From assembly GCF_008035925.1 (NCBI RefSeq), contig NZ_CP036264.1, forward strand, positions 6,357,641 to 6,421,640: 64,000 bases of DNA. The letters are read 5' to 3'. Shown piece after piece: positions 57,049-64,000 of this stretch; within the stretch, counting starts at the first letter, position 1, and each line of letters opens with the position of its first letter. The DNA comes from Stieleria maiorica (lineage in GTDB: Bacteria; Planctomycetota; Planctomycetia; Pirellulales; Pirellulaceae). The translations under genes were made by a program, and so were the position numbers. Under the pieces are notes generated by a model. It was not told the origin of the DNA, did not search any database, and saw only the letters and a program-made list of their open reading frames with translations.

Positions 57049-58140
57049 ATCCCTTTCGCGTTTTTCGCGCCAGCGTGGGTAGTCCTTTTCCAACAGCGAC
57101 TGTCCCCAATTGCCGAGATAGGAATAACCGTTTCGGCGTTCGTGGCTGAGTTCGCTGTAGTCATAGCGGAACACGGAGTCGCGATCGAGGTACAGGGGGC
57201 GGTTCGTTTCCAATTCGTAGAAACGTGCCCAAAGGGGCGGCGCATCCGGATCGGCGACCAGCCTGCGGTCGGAGCGACCGTCGCGATTCTTGAAGCTTTC
57301 GACACGCCATCCGTTTAGTTGCACGTCCCGAACCCACTCGACGGCCCCTTCAACCGACGCGATGATCTCGTCGGAGGGGGCTTCGATTTTCATCAGGAAA
57401 CGCACGACGCCGATCGATTCGCTGCCGGACAGCGAGGGCGGTTCGTAAGCACGCGCCCACGCCGGTTGGAGCGACTTTGCGTCGTGTTGTGCACACCAGG
57501 CGGTTCGCTTCCCGTTTTGCCGAATTTGCGTTTTCAAAATGCAATCGATCCCACGCTCCAGTGCCTGGCCAGCCCTCTCACGTCGCTCGGCATCGACGAA
57601 GTCATAAGGGGCGTCGCCTGCGGCGACATCACGCAAGACTTCCATGACGCGAACCATCGCTCCGTCGTTGTAGGTGATGTGCGAGTAATATCCCTTTCGC
57701 AGCGGCCAGAACTGCGGCCAACCGCCGTTGTCGTACTGGGCGGCCAGCAGGTAGTCGACGCCGCGTAAGAACGAATCACGGTACTTCGCATCACTGGTCG
57801 CGTGTGCCATCCGAGCCAGGAACTGCATCGGAACGGTCGTCGCGTCGTTGTCCAGGCTGTTGGCGCGACTGTCGCCAGGCTGTGGGATCTCGCTTGGCGA
57901 CCGAGGTCGTTTGGCAAGGTCGGCGCTCTTGGGCCAACCGCCTTGCGGCGACTGGTACTCCATCACGCTGTCGGCAATCGCCCCGGCTTCTTCCGAGCGA
58001 AACCAAGCATCGTCCTTCTTGAGCAGGTTTTTGCTGAAGGAAACTTGCGCGACGGCATCTCCGCCCAGAAAGAGAGGAGTCAGGCAAATCGCTAGGTACC
58101 ACAATCCGTCGATGCCGAATGAGTTTTGATAGGACTTCAT
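57046..58140 (-). CDS. pelA: Secreted pectate lyase, PL10 (PelA) family
   Basis: 364 residues from ATG 58140 (MKSYQNSFGIDGLWYLAICL), which starts a signal peptide ending GGDAVAQ. The frame is open to 58188. PL10 motifs are QSPQGGWPKSADLA, AAQYDNGGWPQFWPL, TAWCAQHD and ARAYEPPSLSGSES. The last holds residues of the calcium/catalytic site in this family. It cleaves polygalacturonate by beta-elimination. It appears intact, although broken DUF1593 genes lie on both sides. Confidence 0.88.
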   Translation of the reverse strand: MKSYQNSFGIDGLWYLAICLTPLFLGGDAVAQVSFSKNLLKKDDAWFRSEEAGAIADSVMEYQSPQGGWPKSADLAKRPRSPSEIPQPGDSRANSLDNDATTVPMQFLARMAHATSDAKYRDSFLRGVDYLLAAQYDNGGWPQFWPLRKGYYSHITYNDGAMVRVMEVLRDVAAGDAPYDFVDAERRERAGQALERGIDCILKTQIRQNGKRTAWCAQHDAKSLQPAWARAYEPPSLSGSESIGVVRFLMKIEAPSDEIIASVEGAVEWVRDVQLNGWRVESFKNRDGRSDRRLVADPDAPPLWARFYELETNRPLYLDRDSVFRYDYSELSHERRNGYSYLGNWGQSLLEKDYPRWREKRERD

Positions 58141-58301
58141 GGGGGTTTTCTCACTTGGTGCTTTCCACGCTCTGGCGAGCGCCGTCACCTGGCTTTAGGT
58201 CGAGCGGTTTTAATACTAATGAAATCGCAGGAGTTTACGACTTCACCGTCCCTGCCAGGAGGGTTTCTTCTCAAAGCCGCACGGGCTCTCCCGCGGTGGG
58301 C

Positions 58302-59170
58302 TCAAAAATGATCCGGCGATAACTGCATCAAGGGATGCGTGCCGTCGTCGGTGACTTCGCAAATGACATGGAATCGCTTGCCGGCGGCGTCGGAAGGAAT
58401 CTGATCTGTCGGCTTGCTCGAATCGTGGTCGGAGACTTGTCCCGAAGAAACCGCAGGTCGTTTCCGATTTGTTGATAAATCCATCCGTGCGAACTGACGT
58501 CCAATCCGTCACCGTGGTAATTGCGGTCTTGATCGGTAATCACATAAACACGAAGCTTGCCCAGGAATGTTCGAAACTGATCTTCGGTCCTGTCTTTCCG
58601 GACCCGATAAACCGACTGGGCGAGTGTATTGCCGCCGCCCCAAACCGTGATCCACAGCGGCCGCGGATCATGCTGGTCGGCAAGGCGGATGATCAGATCG
58701 CTGCCCGGTGAGTCGTTGTTGTCGCCGATGAACGCTTTGCCTCGATTCAGGCTGCCCAGCACCGTTCGCTCGCGCAGGTAATCCGCGCTTGGCCAGTAGC
58801 CGATCGACTGACGAGCATCATCGGCCGCTTGGCCCGACTGGGAGGAACGCTTCATCAGGTTGGGCAAGTCCCGGTCGTAGGCGTCCACGACGCCTCGTGC
58901 GATGTCGATAAAACCGCGTTCGGGAGACTTTTCAAGCGTCTTGATGCTGTAGCCGGTCGTGATCACCAGCCCTTCGATTTCAAACAGGTCGGCGTGAGCG
59001 AGGAACCGGATCAACGATTCATGGTCGTCGGTTTCCCACGCCGAGATGTCGGTCAGGACCAGCACGCGTGGCTTCAGGGTTTCCGCGTCACAGGTGCGCG
59101 AGAACGCAACGGCCATCAGCACCGCGAGACTCCAACGGAAACACGCAATCGGTGGGCGGTTCGGACTCAT
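58302..59170 (-). pseudogene. DUF1593 gene with internal deletion and frameshift
   Basis: From ATG 59170 a signal peptide (FRWSLAVLMAVAFSRTCDA) and an intact first part of the nucleoside-hydrolase-like domain (VLVLTDISAWETDDHESLIR to WIYQQIGNDLRFL) are readable. After about residue 230 the frame loses resemblance and stops at 58328. In the +1 register the next 40 codons read PSDAAGKRFHVICEVTDDGT, which is the family's C-terminal Ig-like tail, ending at 58302. The middle of the protein is therefore deleted and the ends are out of frame. Confidence 0.75.
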
Positions 59171-59287
59171 AACACTTTCTGCAGATGTATTGGCACAATT
59201 GGGGAGGAGGGCGGTGTCGATCAATTTACAGAAGAATCCAGCGCATTCTCCCTCGATAGCGGCAGGAGCTAGCACTATTCTGAGGAT

Positions 59288-59640
59288 ATGCGGCAGTTTG
59301 ACACCCAACGACCCGAGTTTGCCCCGTGCGGCTTTACATGCGAAGTCTGGGAGCCCAAACGGATGCTGCGGCCCGATCGCCACGACGAATTCGAAATCAA
59401 TATTACGCCGCTACGCTTTTTCGAAAAACGTTCGGAATGACACTCAATACATTGATCACACGCCATCGAGTCGCTGAAACTCAGCGGTTGCTGGTCACCA
59501 GCGACGAACAAATCCTAAACATTGCGTTGGAATCCGGATTCGATTCGTTAAGCCGCTTCAATCGGGCGTTCAAGGACGTGACCGGAACGAAGCCGAGAAG
59601 TTTTCGCAAAAGTTGTCGTGTGCCGATCACAGCCCCCTAG
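59288..59640 (+). pseudogene. AraC-family regulator remnant with central deletion and frameshift
   Basis: ATG 59288 starts 50 codons that match the N-terminus of cupin-type AraC regulators (FAPCGFTCEVWEPKRMLRPD, then RHDEFEIN), ending at TGA 59438. In another register, overlapping, the C-terminal AraC domain is intact (LFRKTFGMTLNTLITRHRVA and DSLSRFNRAFKDVTGTKP) to the stop at 59638-59640. Most of the cupin and linker, perhaps 150-180 codons, is missing. A short protein from GTG/ATG codons within the C-terminal frame could still bind DNA, but no good start precedes it. Confidence 0.75.
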
Positions 59641-59747
59641 GATTCCACCACCGCTTGGTTTCCGGGTAGTGGGCGAGGCGACGAGTCCATTCCTCCTGAC
59701 CGAAATGCCCCGAATCGACAACGCCCCTTTCATTCATCGATGATTCC

Positions 59748-62495
59748 ATGATCAGAAACATCAAAATCGGTTTTTTGTCGCTGATGCTGGTTGCCGTCGT
59801 GACGGTGGCATCTCCGGCGCAGGACGTGCCGTTGGTCTACGACACCGAGCACAGCGGTGCGGAGTTTGCGGCCCCGGTGCTGCCGACCTATGATCAACTG
59901 CCGATCGTCCGGCCCCTGCCCGATCCGTTTGCCTGGTCCGATGGAAGCGGGCGTTCCACCGAGTTCAACGACTGGAGTCGTCGCCGCTCGGAAATCAAAG
60001 CCGAAATCGAGCACTACGGGATCGGGAAAAAGCCGCCGCGGCCCGATGACATCGCCGCGACGTTTGACGACGGCACGTTGACCGTCACGGTGACCGAGAA
60101 CGGAGAAACGTTGACGCTGACCGCCAAGGTAAATCTTCCTGAAGGTGACGGCCCGTTTCCGGCCGTGATCGGCGTCGGATTTGGTAGCGGAAGCCTGCCG
60201 CCGGGCATCTTCGCCAGTCGCAAGATCGCGATGATCCCGTTTAATTTCGCCCAGGTGATGTCCCACACACAAAAACGGGGGCAAGAACCGATCAACCGAC
60301 TCTACCCCGACCAGATTTCTATCGGTGCCTACAGCGCGTGGCCGTGGGGCATCAGCCGAATCATCGACGGTTTGGAACTGGTCGAGGACGAGCTTCCCAT
60401 CGACCGCAAACACCTTGCCGTCACCGGATGCTCGTTCGCCGGAAAGATGGCGTTGTTTGCCGGCGCGCTCGACGAACGGATTGCGCTGACGATCGCTCAG
60501 GAATCCGGCGGCGGCGGTGCGGCCGCATGGCGTGTTTCGGAAACATTGGGCAATGTCGAAACGCTCGGAAAAACCAGCCGCGCCTGGTTCACCGAAGACA
60601 TGTTTCGGTTTTCAAACTCGGTCGAGAAACTGCCTTATGATCACCATGAATTGATGGCCATGATTGCGCCGCGTGCGCTGCTGGTGCTGGGCAACCCCGA
60701 CTACGAATGGCTGGCCGATCCGTCCGGTTATGTTTCCTGTCGTGCCGCACATCAGGTGTGGAAGACGTTCGGGATCCCCGACCGGTTCGGATTCTCGATC
60801 GTCGGGAACCATCCGCATTGCCGGCTTCCCGAAAACCAACGGCCAGAGGTCGAGGCGTTCGTTGACAAATTCCTGCTCGATAAAATGGACGTCGACACAT
60901 CGGTCACCAAACATCCGTTCGAGGACGTGGAGCACGAGTTCTGGTACGACGGATGGAGCACCGGAACGTCGACTTTCCCCATGCCCGATGCGACCGATGT
61001 CGAGAGCATTGACGTCGAAGTCGAATCGGCCAAGCACGGGTCCGATTGGCGCGTCCATAGCGATCCCCAGGCGTCGGGTGGAAATTATCTAACGGTCCGA
61101 TCGGGTCAGAACAGTCCGCAAGCGGCTCCTGCCGGCGAATCAGCAGCGGTGTCGATTCCATTTACGGTCACGCGAGACGCAAGGTACTATGTGTTCGCGC
61201 GAGTGAACTGTCCGTCACCCGATGACGATTCCTTTTGGATCAAGATCGACGATGGGGCGTTCACGGCCGCCAATGGCTTGGGGACGACCGGTTGGGAATG
61301 GACCAAGCTGGCCGACGTGAGCCTGGAATCGGGTGACCACACGTTGACGATGGCGTATCGCGAAGACGGAGCGTTGCTCGACAGGATTTTCATCACAACC
61401 TATCCCCTCGGTCCGACGGCGCTCGAAACCGCAGGAGTCGCTTCCGAGAAATCGCTCAAGGCCGCCGTCGGTGATCGGTTCAAGATCGGCGTCGGCGTCA
61501 GCCATCAGGTGATCCGGGATCCCGAAGATGCCGCCCTGATTCGCAGGCATTTTCAAATCCTGACCCCGGAAAACTGCATGAAGCCGCAAGGGATTCATCC
61601 CGAAGAAGATCGCTGGGAATTCGGGCCGACTGACCAATTCGCCGACTTTGTCCGTAAGAACGATTTGGAAATGGTTGGCCATTGCCTCGTCTGGGCCAAG
61701 GATGACCGCACCGATCCCTGGATGATGGAGGAAGCGGGGCAACCGGTCTCGCGGGAAAAACTTCTCCAGCGGATCGAGTCTCACATCCATACCGTGGTCG
61801 GGCGGTACGCCGATGTCGCGACCATGTGGGACGTCGTCAACGAGGCGATCGGCGACAGCGATGCCGGAATGCTACGCGATTCGGTCTATTCGCGCACCAC
61901 CGGCATCGACTTCATCGTCACCGCGTTCAAGGCCGCGCGCGCCGCCGACCCCGATGCGCTTTTGATCTACAACGACTACAACGGCCACAAGCCGGATAAG
62001 CGAACGAAACTCCTCGAACTACTCACCAAACTCAAGGCCGCCGGAGCTCCCGTGGATGCGTATGGCATGCAGGGGCACTTTGAACTCGGTGACAACTCAC
62101 TGGCCGAACTGCGCGAGACCTTCGATGCCCTCCGCGAACTAGAGATCCAGGTGGTCGTTTCGGAACTGGACATCGATGTGGTCAAACGTGGCCGCTGGTG
62201 GGCCGAGGGTGGCAAGTATCGCGATGAGCTCGGTTCTTACGATCCTTACAAGGACGGGATGCCGCCGGAGATCCAGCAGCAGATGACGGACCAGTATGTC
62301 GAACTGTTCACATTATTTGATGAATACAGTGACGTGATCGCGCGCGTCTCGTTTTGGAACCTGCACGACGGACAAAGTTGGCTGAATGATTTCCCCTGGA
62401 AACGCGTCAATCATCCATTGCTGTTCGATCGCGATCGCCGTCCCAAGCCCGCGTTTCATGCCGTCTACGATCTGCTGGCCGGATCAAAGAGATAG
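59748..62495 (+). CDS. Bifunctional secreted CE15 glucuronoyl esterase and GH10 endo-xylanase
   Basis: 915 residues with a signal peptide (MIRNIKIGFLSLMLVAVVTV). The CE15 domain (about 40-390) has the nucleophile Ser229 in GCSFAGK, an acid region QESGGGG and a catalytic His in GNHPHC (355 or 357). A beta-sandwich linker (about 415-550) resembles a CBM. The GH10 barrel (about 565-912) has acid/base Glu699 in WDVVNEAI and nucleophile Glu806 in VVVSELDID. CE15 cleaves lignin-glucuronoxylan esters and GH10 cuts the xylan backbone, so one protein would both release and depolymerise xylan. It is followed after 234 bases by a GH2 gene on the same strand. Confidence 0.9.
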   Translation: MIRNIKIGFLSLMLVAVVTVASPAQDVPLVYDTEHSGAEFAAPVLPTYDQLPIVRPLPDPFAWSDGSGRSTEFNDWSRRRSEIKAEIEHYGIGKKPPRPDDIAATFDDGTLTVTVTENGETLTLTAKVNLPEGDGPFPAVIGVGFGSGSLPPGIFASRKIAMIPFNFAQVMSHTQKRGQEPINRLYPDQISIGAYSAWPWGISRIIDGLELVEDELPIDRKHLAVTGCSFAGKMALFAGALDERIALTIAQESGGGGAAAWRVSETLGNVETLGKTSRAWFTEDMFRFSNSVEKLPYDHHELMAMIAPRALLVLGNPDYEWLADPSGYVSCRAAHQVWKTFGIPDRFGFSIVGNHPHCRLPENQRPEVEAFVDKFLLDKMDVDTSVTKHPFEDVEHEFWYDGWSTGTSTFPMPDATDVESIDVEVESAKHGSDWRVHSDPQASGGNYLTVRSGQNSPQAAPAGESAAVSIPFTVTRDARYYVFARVNCPSPDDDSFWIKIDDGAFTAANGLGTTGWEWTKLADVSLESGDHTLTMAYREDGALLDRIFITTYPLGPTALETAGVASEKSLKAAVGDRFKIGVGVSHQVIRDPEDAALIRRHFQILTPENCMKPQGIHPEEDRWEFGPTDQFADFVRKNDLEMVGHCLVWAKDDRTDPWMMEEAGQPVSREKLLQRIESHIHTVVGRYADVATMWDVVNEAIGDSDAGMLRDSVYSRTTGIDFIVTAFKAARAADPDALLIYNDYNGHKPDKRTKLLELLTKLKAAGAPVDAYGMQGHFELGDNSLAELRETFDALRELEIQVVVSELDIDVVKRGRWWAEGGKYRDELGSYDPYKDGMPPEIQQQMTDQYVELFTLFDEYSDVIARVSFWNLHDGQSWLNDFPWKRVNHPLLFDRDRRPKPAFHAVYDLLAGSKR

Positions 62496-62729
62496 AATCG
62501 TTTACTCAAATCAAGGGGCCCGCCATTTGACAGCACGACGGCCGAATCGGGGAGCCCATGGCTGGACGGAGGGACCGAAGCGGTGCGTCCAACGCCTGAC
62601 AACAGATCTCATCACATCAACGTGACATCTCATGGCTGCGACGGCGGATCGTTGTACGATGGAGGGATTGAAAGCCTTTGGCGCGTCGCGGTGAAGAGGC
62701 GGCTTTGAAGTTCCCGTTGAGGTAGCGAA

Positions 62730-64000
62730 ATGATACTTAGAACATCCTTCGTCGCCGGCATTCTGCTGGCTCTGTTCCCGTCCGTCAGCCTCGGCCAGGA
62801 GGTCGTCGACCAATGGCGGTACACGCTCGAGCAACCGGCCGAGGGCTGGCACCAAGCGGACTTCGACGACGCGGGGTGGACGGCGGGCTTCGGCGGTTTC
62901 GGGACACGCGACACACCGGGTTCGCGCGTCGGCACGACATGGGCGACCAACAACATCTGGCTGCGAAAATCGTTTCCGTTGACGTCCATTCCCGACAAGC
63001 CCGCGCTGCTGGTTCATCATGACGAAGACGCCCAGATTTACATCAACGGGCTGAAAGTCGCCGACCTGAAACAGTACACGACCGAGTACATCGTCGTCCC
63101 GATCGCACCAGACAAGGATTCGACGCTACAGACCGGTGATAACGTGATGGCGGTACACTGCAAACAAACCGGCGGCGGGCAATTCATCGACGTGCATTTG
63201 GTCGACGCGGACAATATCCCCGAATTGCCGAGGCCGAAACGCAGCACCACACCGTTCAAGTCGCACTTGATCACCAAGTGGGGCGAAGCCGTCACCGCGG
63301 AAAACGCCTGGACGGAGTACCCGCGACCGTTGCTCCAGCGAGACAACTGGACCAATCTGAACGGCCACTGGGATTACGCCATCACGCCGATCGATTCCAA
63401 AGACACGCCGTCGCAGTTCGACGGAAAGATCCTGGTTCCCTACTGCCTGGAATCAAAACTCGGTGGCGTCCAGCGGTTGCTCGATGCATCCGAGGTACTC
63501 TGGTATCGGCGCAGCTTCGACGCCAAGAAGTCGGATGATAAGCGACTGGTGTTGAATTTCGAGGCCGTCGATTATCGATGCCAGGTTCTTGTAAACGGCA
63601 TTTCGGTTGGCTCCCACACCGGCGGCAACACACCGTTTTCCTTTGATGTCACCGATGCGATCAAAGACGGGAAAAACGATCTGGTCGTGCGAGTCGAAGA
63701 CGCGACCGAAGAGTATCAGTTGCGGGGCAAGCAAGTGCTGGACGCCCGCGGCATCTGGTACACGCAGGTTTCGGGCATCTGGCAGACGGTCTGGATGGAA
63801 GAAGTTCCGGCCAGCCATATCTCAGACCTCAAGATCACGACGTCCGCTGAAAGGGGAACGATCACCGTTGAACCGAAAACGAAGGGCGCCGGCGGTGTCA
63901 TGGTGGTGGTCAAAGACGGCGATTCGATCGTCGCTCGCCGACGTGGCGGTGACAAGGTCGAATTAGACATCGCTGACGCAAAACTCTGGTCCCCGGCCGA
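62730..64000 (+). CDS. GH2-family beta-galactosidase/beta-glucuronidase-like protein (3' end outside window)
   Basis: At least 423 codons from ATG 62730 and open to the window edge. The signal peptide is FVAGILLALFPSVSLGQ. An unusual N-terminal jelly-roll (about 20-165; WRYTLEQPAEGWHQADFDD) precedes the GH2 sugar-binding domain (from ENAWTEYPRPLLQRDNWTNL; WYRRSFDA and GGNTPFSFDVTDAI). The catalytic TIM barrel lies beyond the window, so the substrate cannot be predicted. Together with the xylan enzyme upstream it suggests a plant-type hemicellulose locus. Confidence 0.85.
   Translation, partial: MILRTSFVAGILLALFPSVSLGQEVVDQWRYTLEQPAEGWHQADFDDAGWTAGFGGFGTRDTPGSRVGTTWATNNIWLRKSFPLTSIPDKPALLVHHDEDAQIYINGLKVADLKQYTTEYIVVPIAPDKDSTLQTGDNVMAVHCKQTGGGQFIDVHLVDADNIPELPRPKRSTTPFKSHLITKWGEAVTAENAWTEYPRPLLQRDNWTNLNGHWDYAITPIDSKDTPSQFDGKILVPYCLESKLGGVQRLLDASEVLWYRRSFDAKKSDDKRLVLNFEAVDYRCQVLVNGISVGSHTGGNTPFSFDVTDAIKDGKNDLVVRVEDATEEYQLRGKQVLDARGIWYTQVSGIWQTVWMEEVPASHISDLKITTSAERGTITVEPKTKGAGGVMVVVKDGDSIVARRRGGDKVELDIADAKLWSPA

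Overview
The window looks like a chromosomal stretch from a planctomycete, most likely the Pirellulaceae (the Rhodopirellula group). The evidence is many secreted sulfatases, PVC-type haem-binding 'membrane-bound dehydrogenase' proteins, a PSCyt/DUF1549/DUF1553 plus DUF1501 pair, a secreted protein with an N-terminal LERRDLLA-type planctomycete extracellular motif and dockerin-like repeats, a zinc-ribbon Ser/Thr kinase beside an ECF-type sigma factor, high GC, and many dispersed palindromic repeats. I see no rRNA, tRNA, CRISPR array, transposase or integrase.

Layout. (1) 1-4025, minus: most of a very large secreted protein, running off the left edge. (2) 4247-12876, plus: a compact operon-like run with four overlapping junctions. 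It encodes a zinc-type dehydrogenase, an asparagine-synthetase-type amidotransferase, a SAM methyltransferase, a PhyH-like Fe(II)/2-oxoglutarate oxygenase, a one-module NRPS-like protein (adenylation, carrier, thioester reductase) and a NadR-like NMN adenylyltransferase/ribosylnicotinamide kinase. It reads as a small, non-canonical biosynthetic cluster that activates an amino acid, releases it reductively and tailors it. This is the strongest candidate for an undescribed system here. (3) 12984-15289: a conserved hypothetical protein and a periplasmic PDZ protein. (4) 15447-26921: two sulfatases and two giant cytochrome-c/beta-propeller proteins, one with LamG and ThuA domains and one with an SGNH-hydrolase domain. 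(5) 27130-31344, minus: a kinase/degenerate-kinase/double-RDD receptor behind its ECF sigma factor. (6) 31507-37455, plus: a complete OMF-MFP-RND efflux operon. (7) 37554-44187: an AraC regulator and a PSCyt/DUF1553-DUF1501-secreted protein operon. (8) 44221-55457: PhyH oxygenase, two sulfatases, a BNR-type glycosidase-like protein, a DUF4185 protein, a PhoD phosphatase, a Uma2 protein and an ArsC-like reductase. (9) 55540-64000: a YdeI protein with a CDGSH-type tail, a PL10 pectate lyase, a CE15-GH10 bifunctional xylan enzyme and the start of a GH2 beta-galactosidase-like protein, cut by the window edge.

Two patterns cut across the annotation. First, at least four genes between 49.2 and 59.6 kb are broken by internal deletion, 5' loss or frameshift while keeping recognisable ends: a polysaccharide deacetylase, two DUF1593 genes and an AraC regulator. 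The polysaccharide-utilisation region is therefore partly decaying. Second, at least seven families of short palindromic or inverted-repeat elements sit between genes. One supplies the last codons and stop of the NadR-like gene, one lies inside the biosynthetic operon, and one forms three tandem 94-bp units.

The genes outside region 2 mostly fit capture and degradation of sulfated or plant-type polysaccharides (sulfatases, pectate lyase, glucuronoyl esterase/xylanase, GH2) plus surface sensing and efflux. All calls come from reading motifs by eye; no database search was possible.
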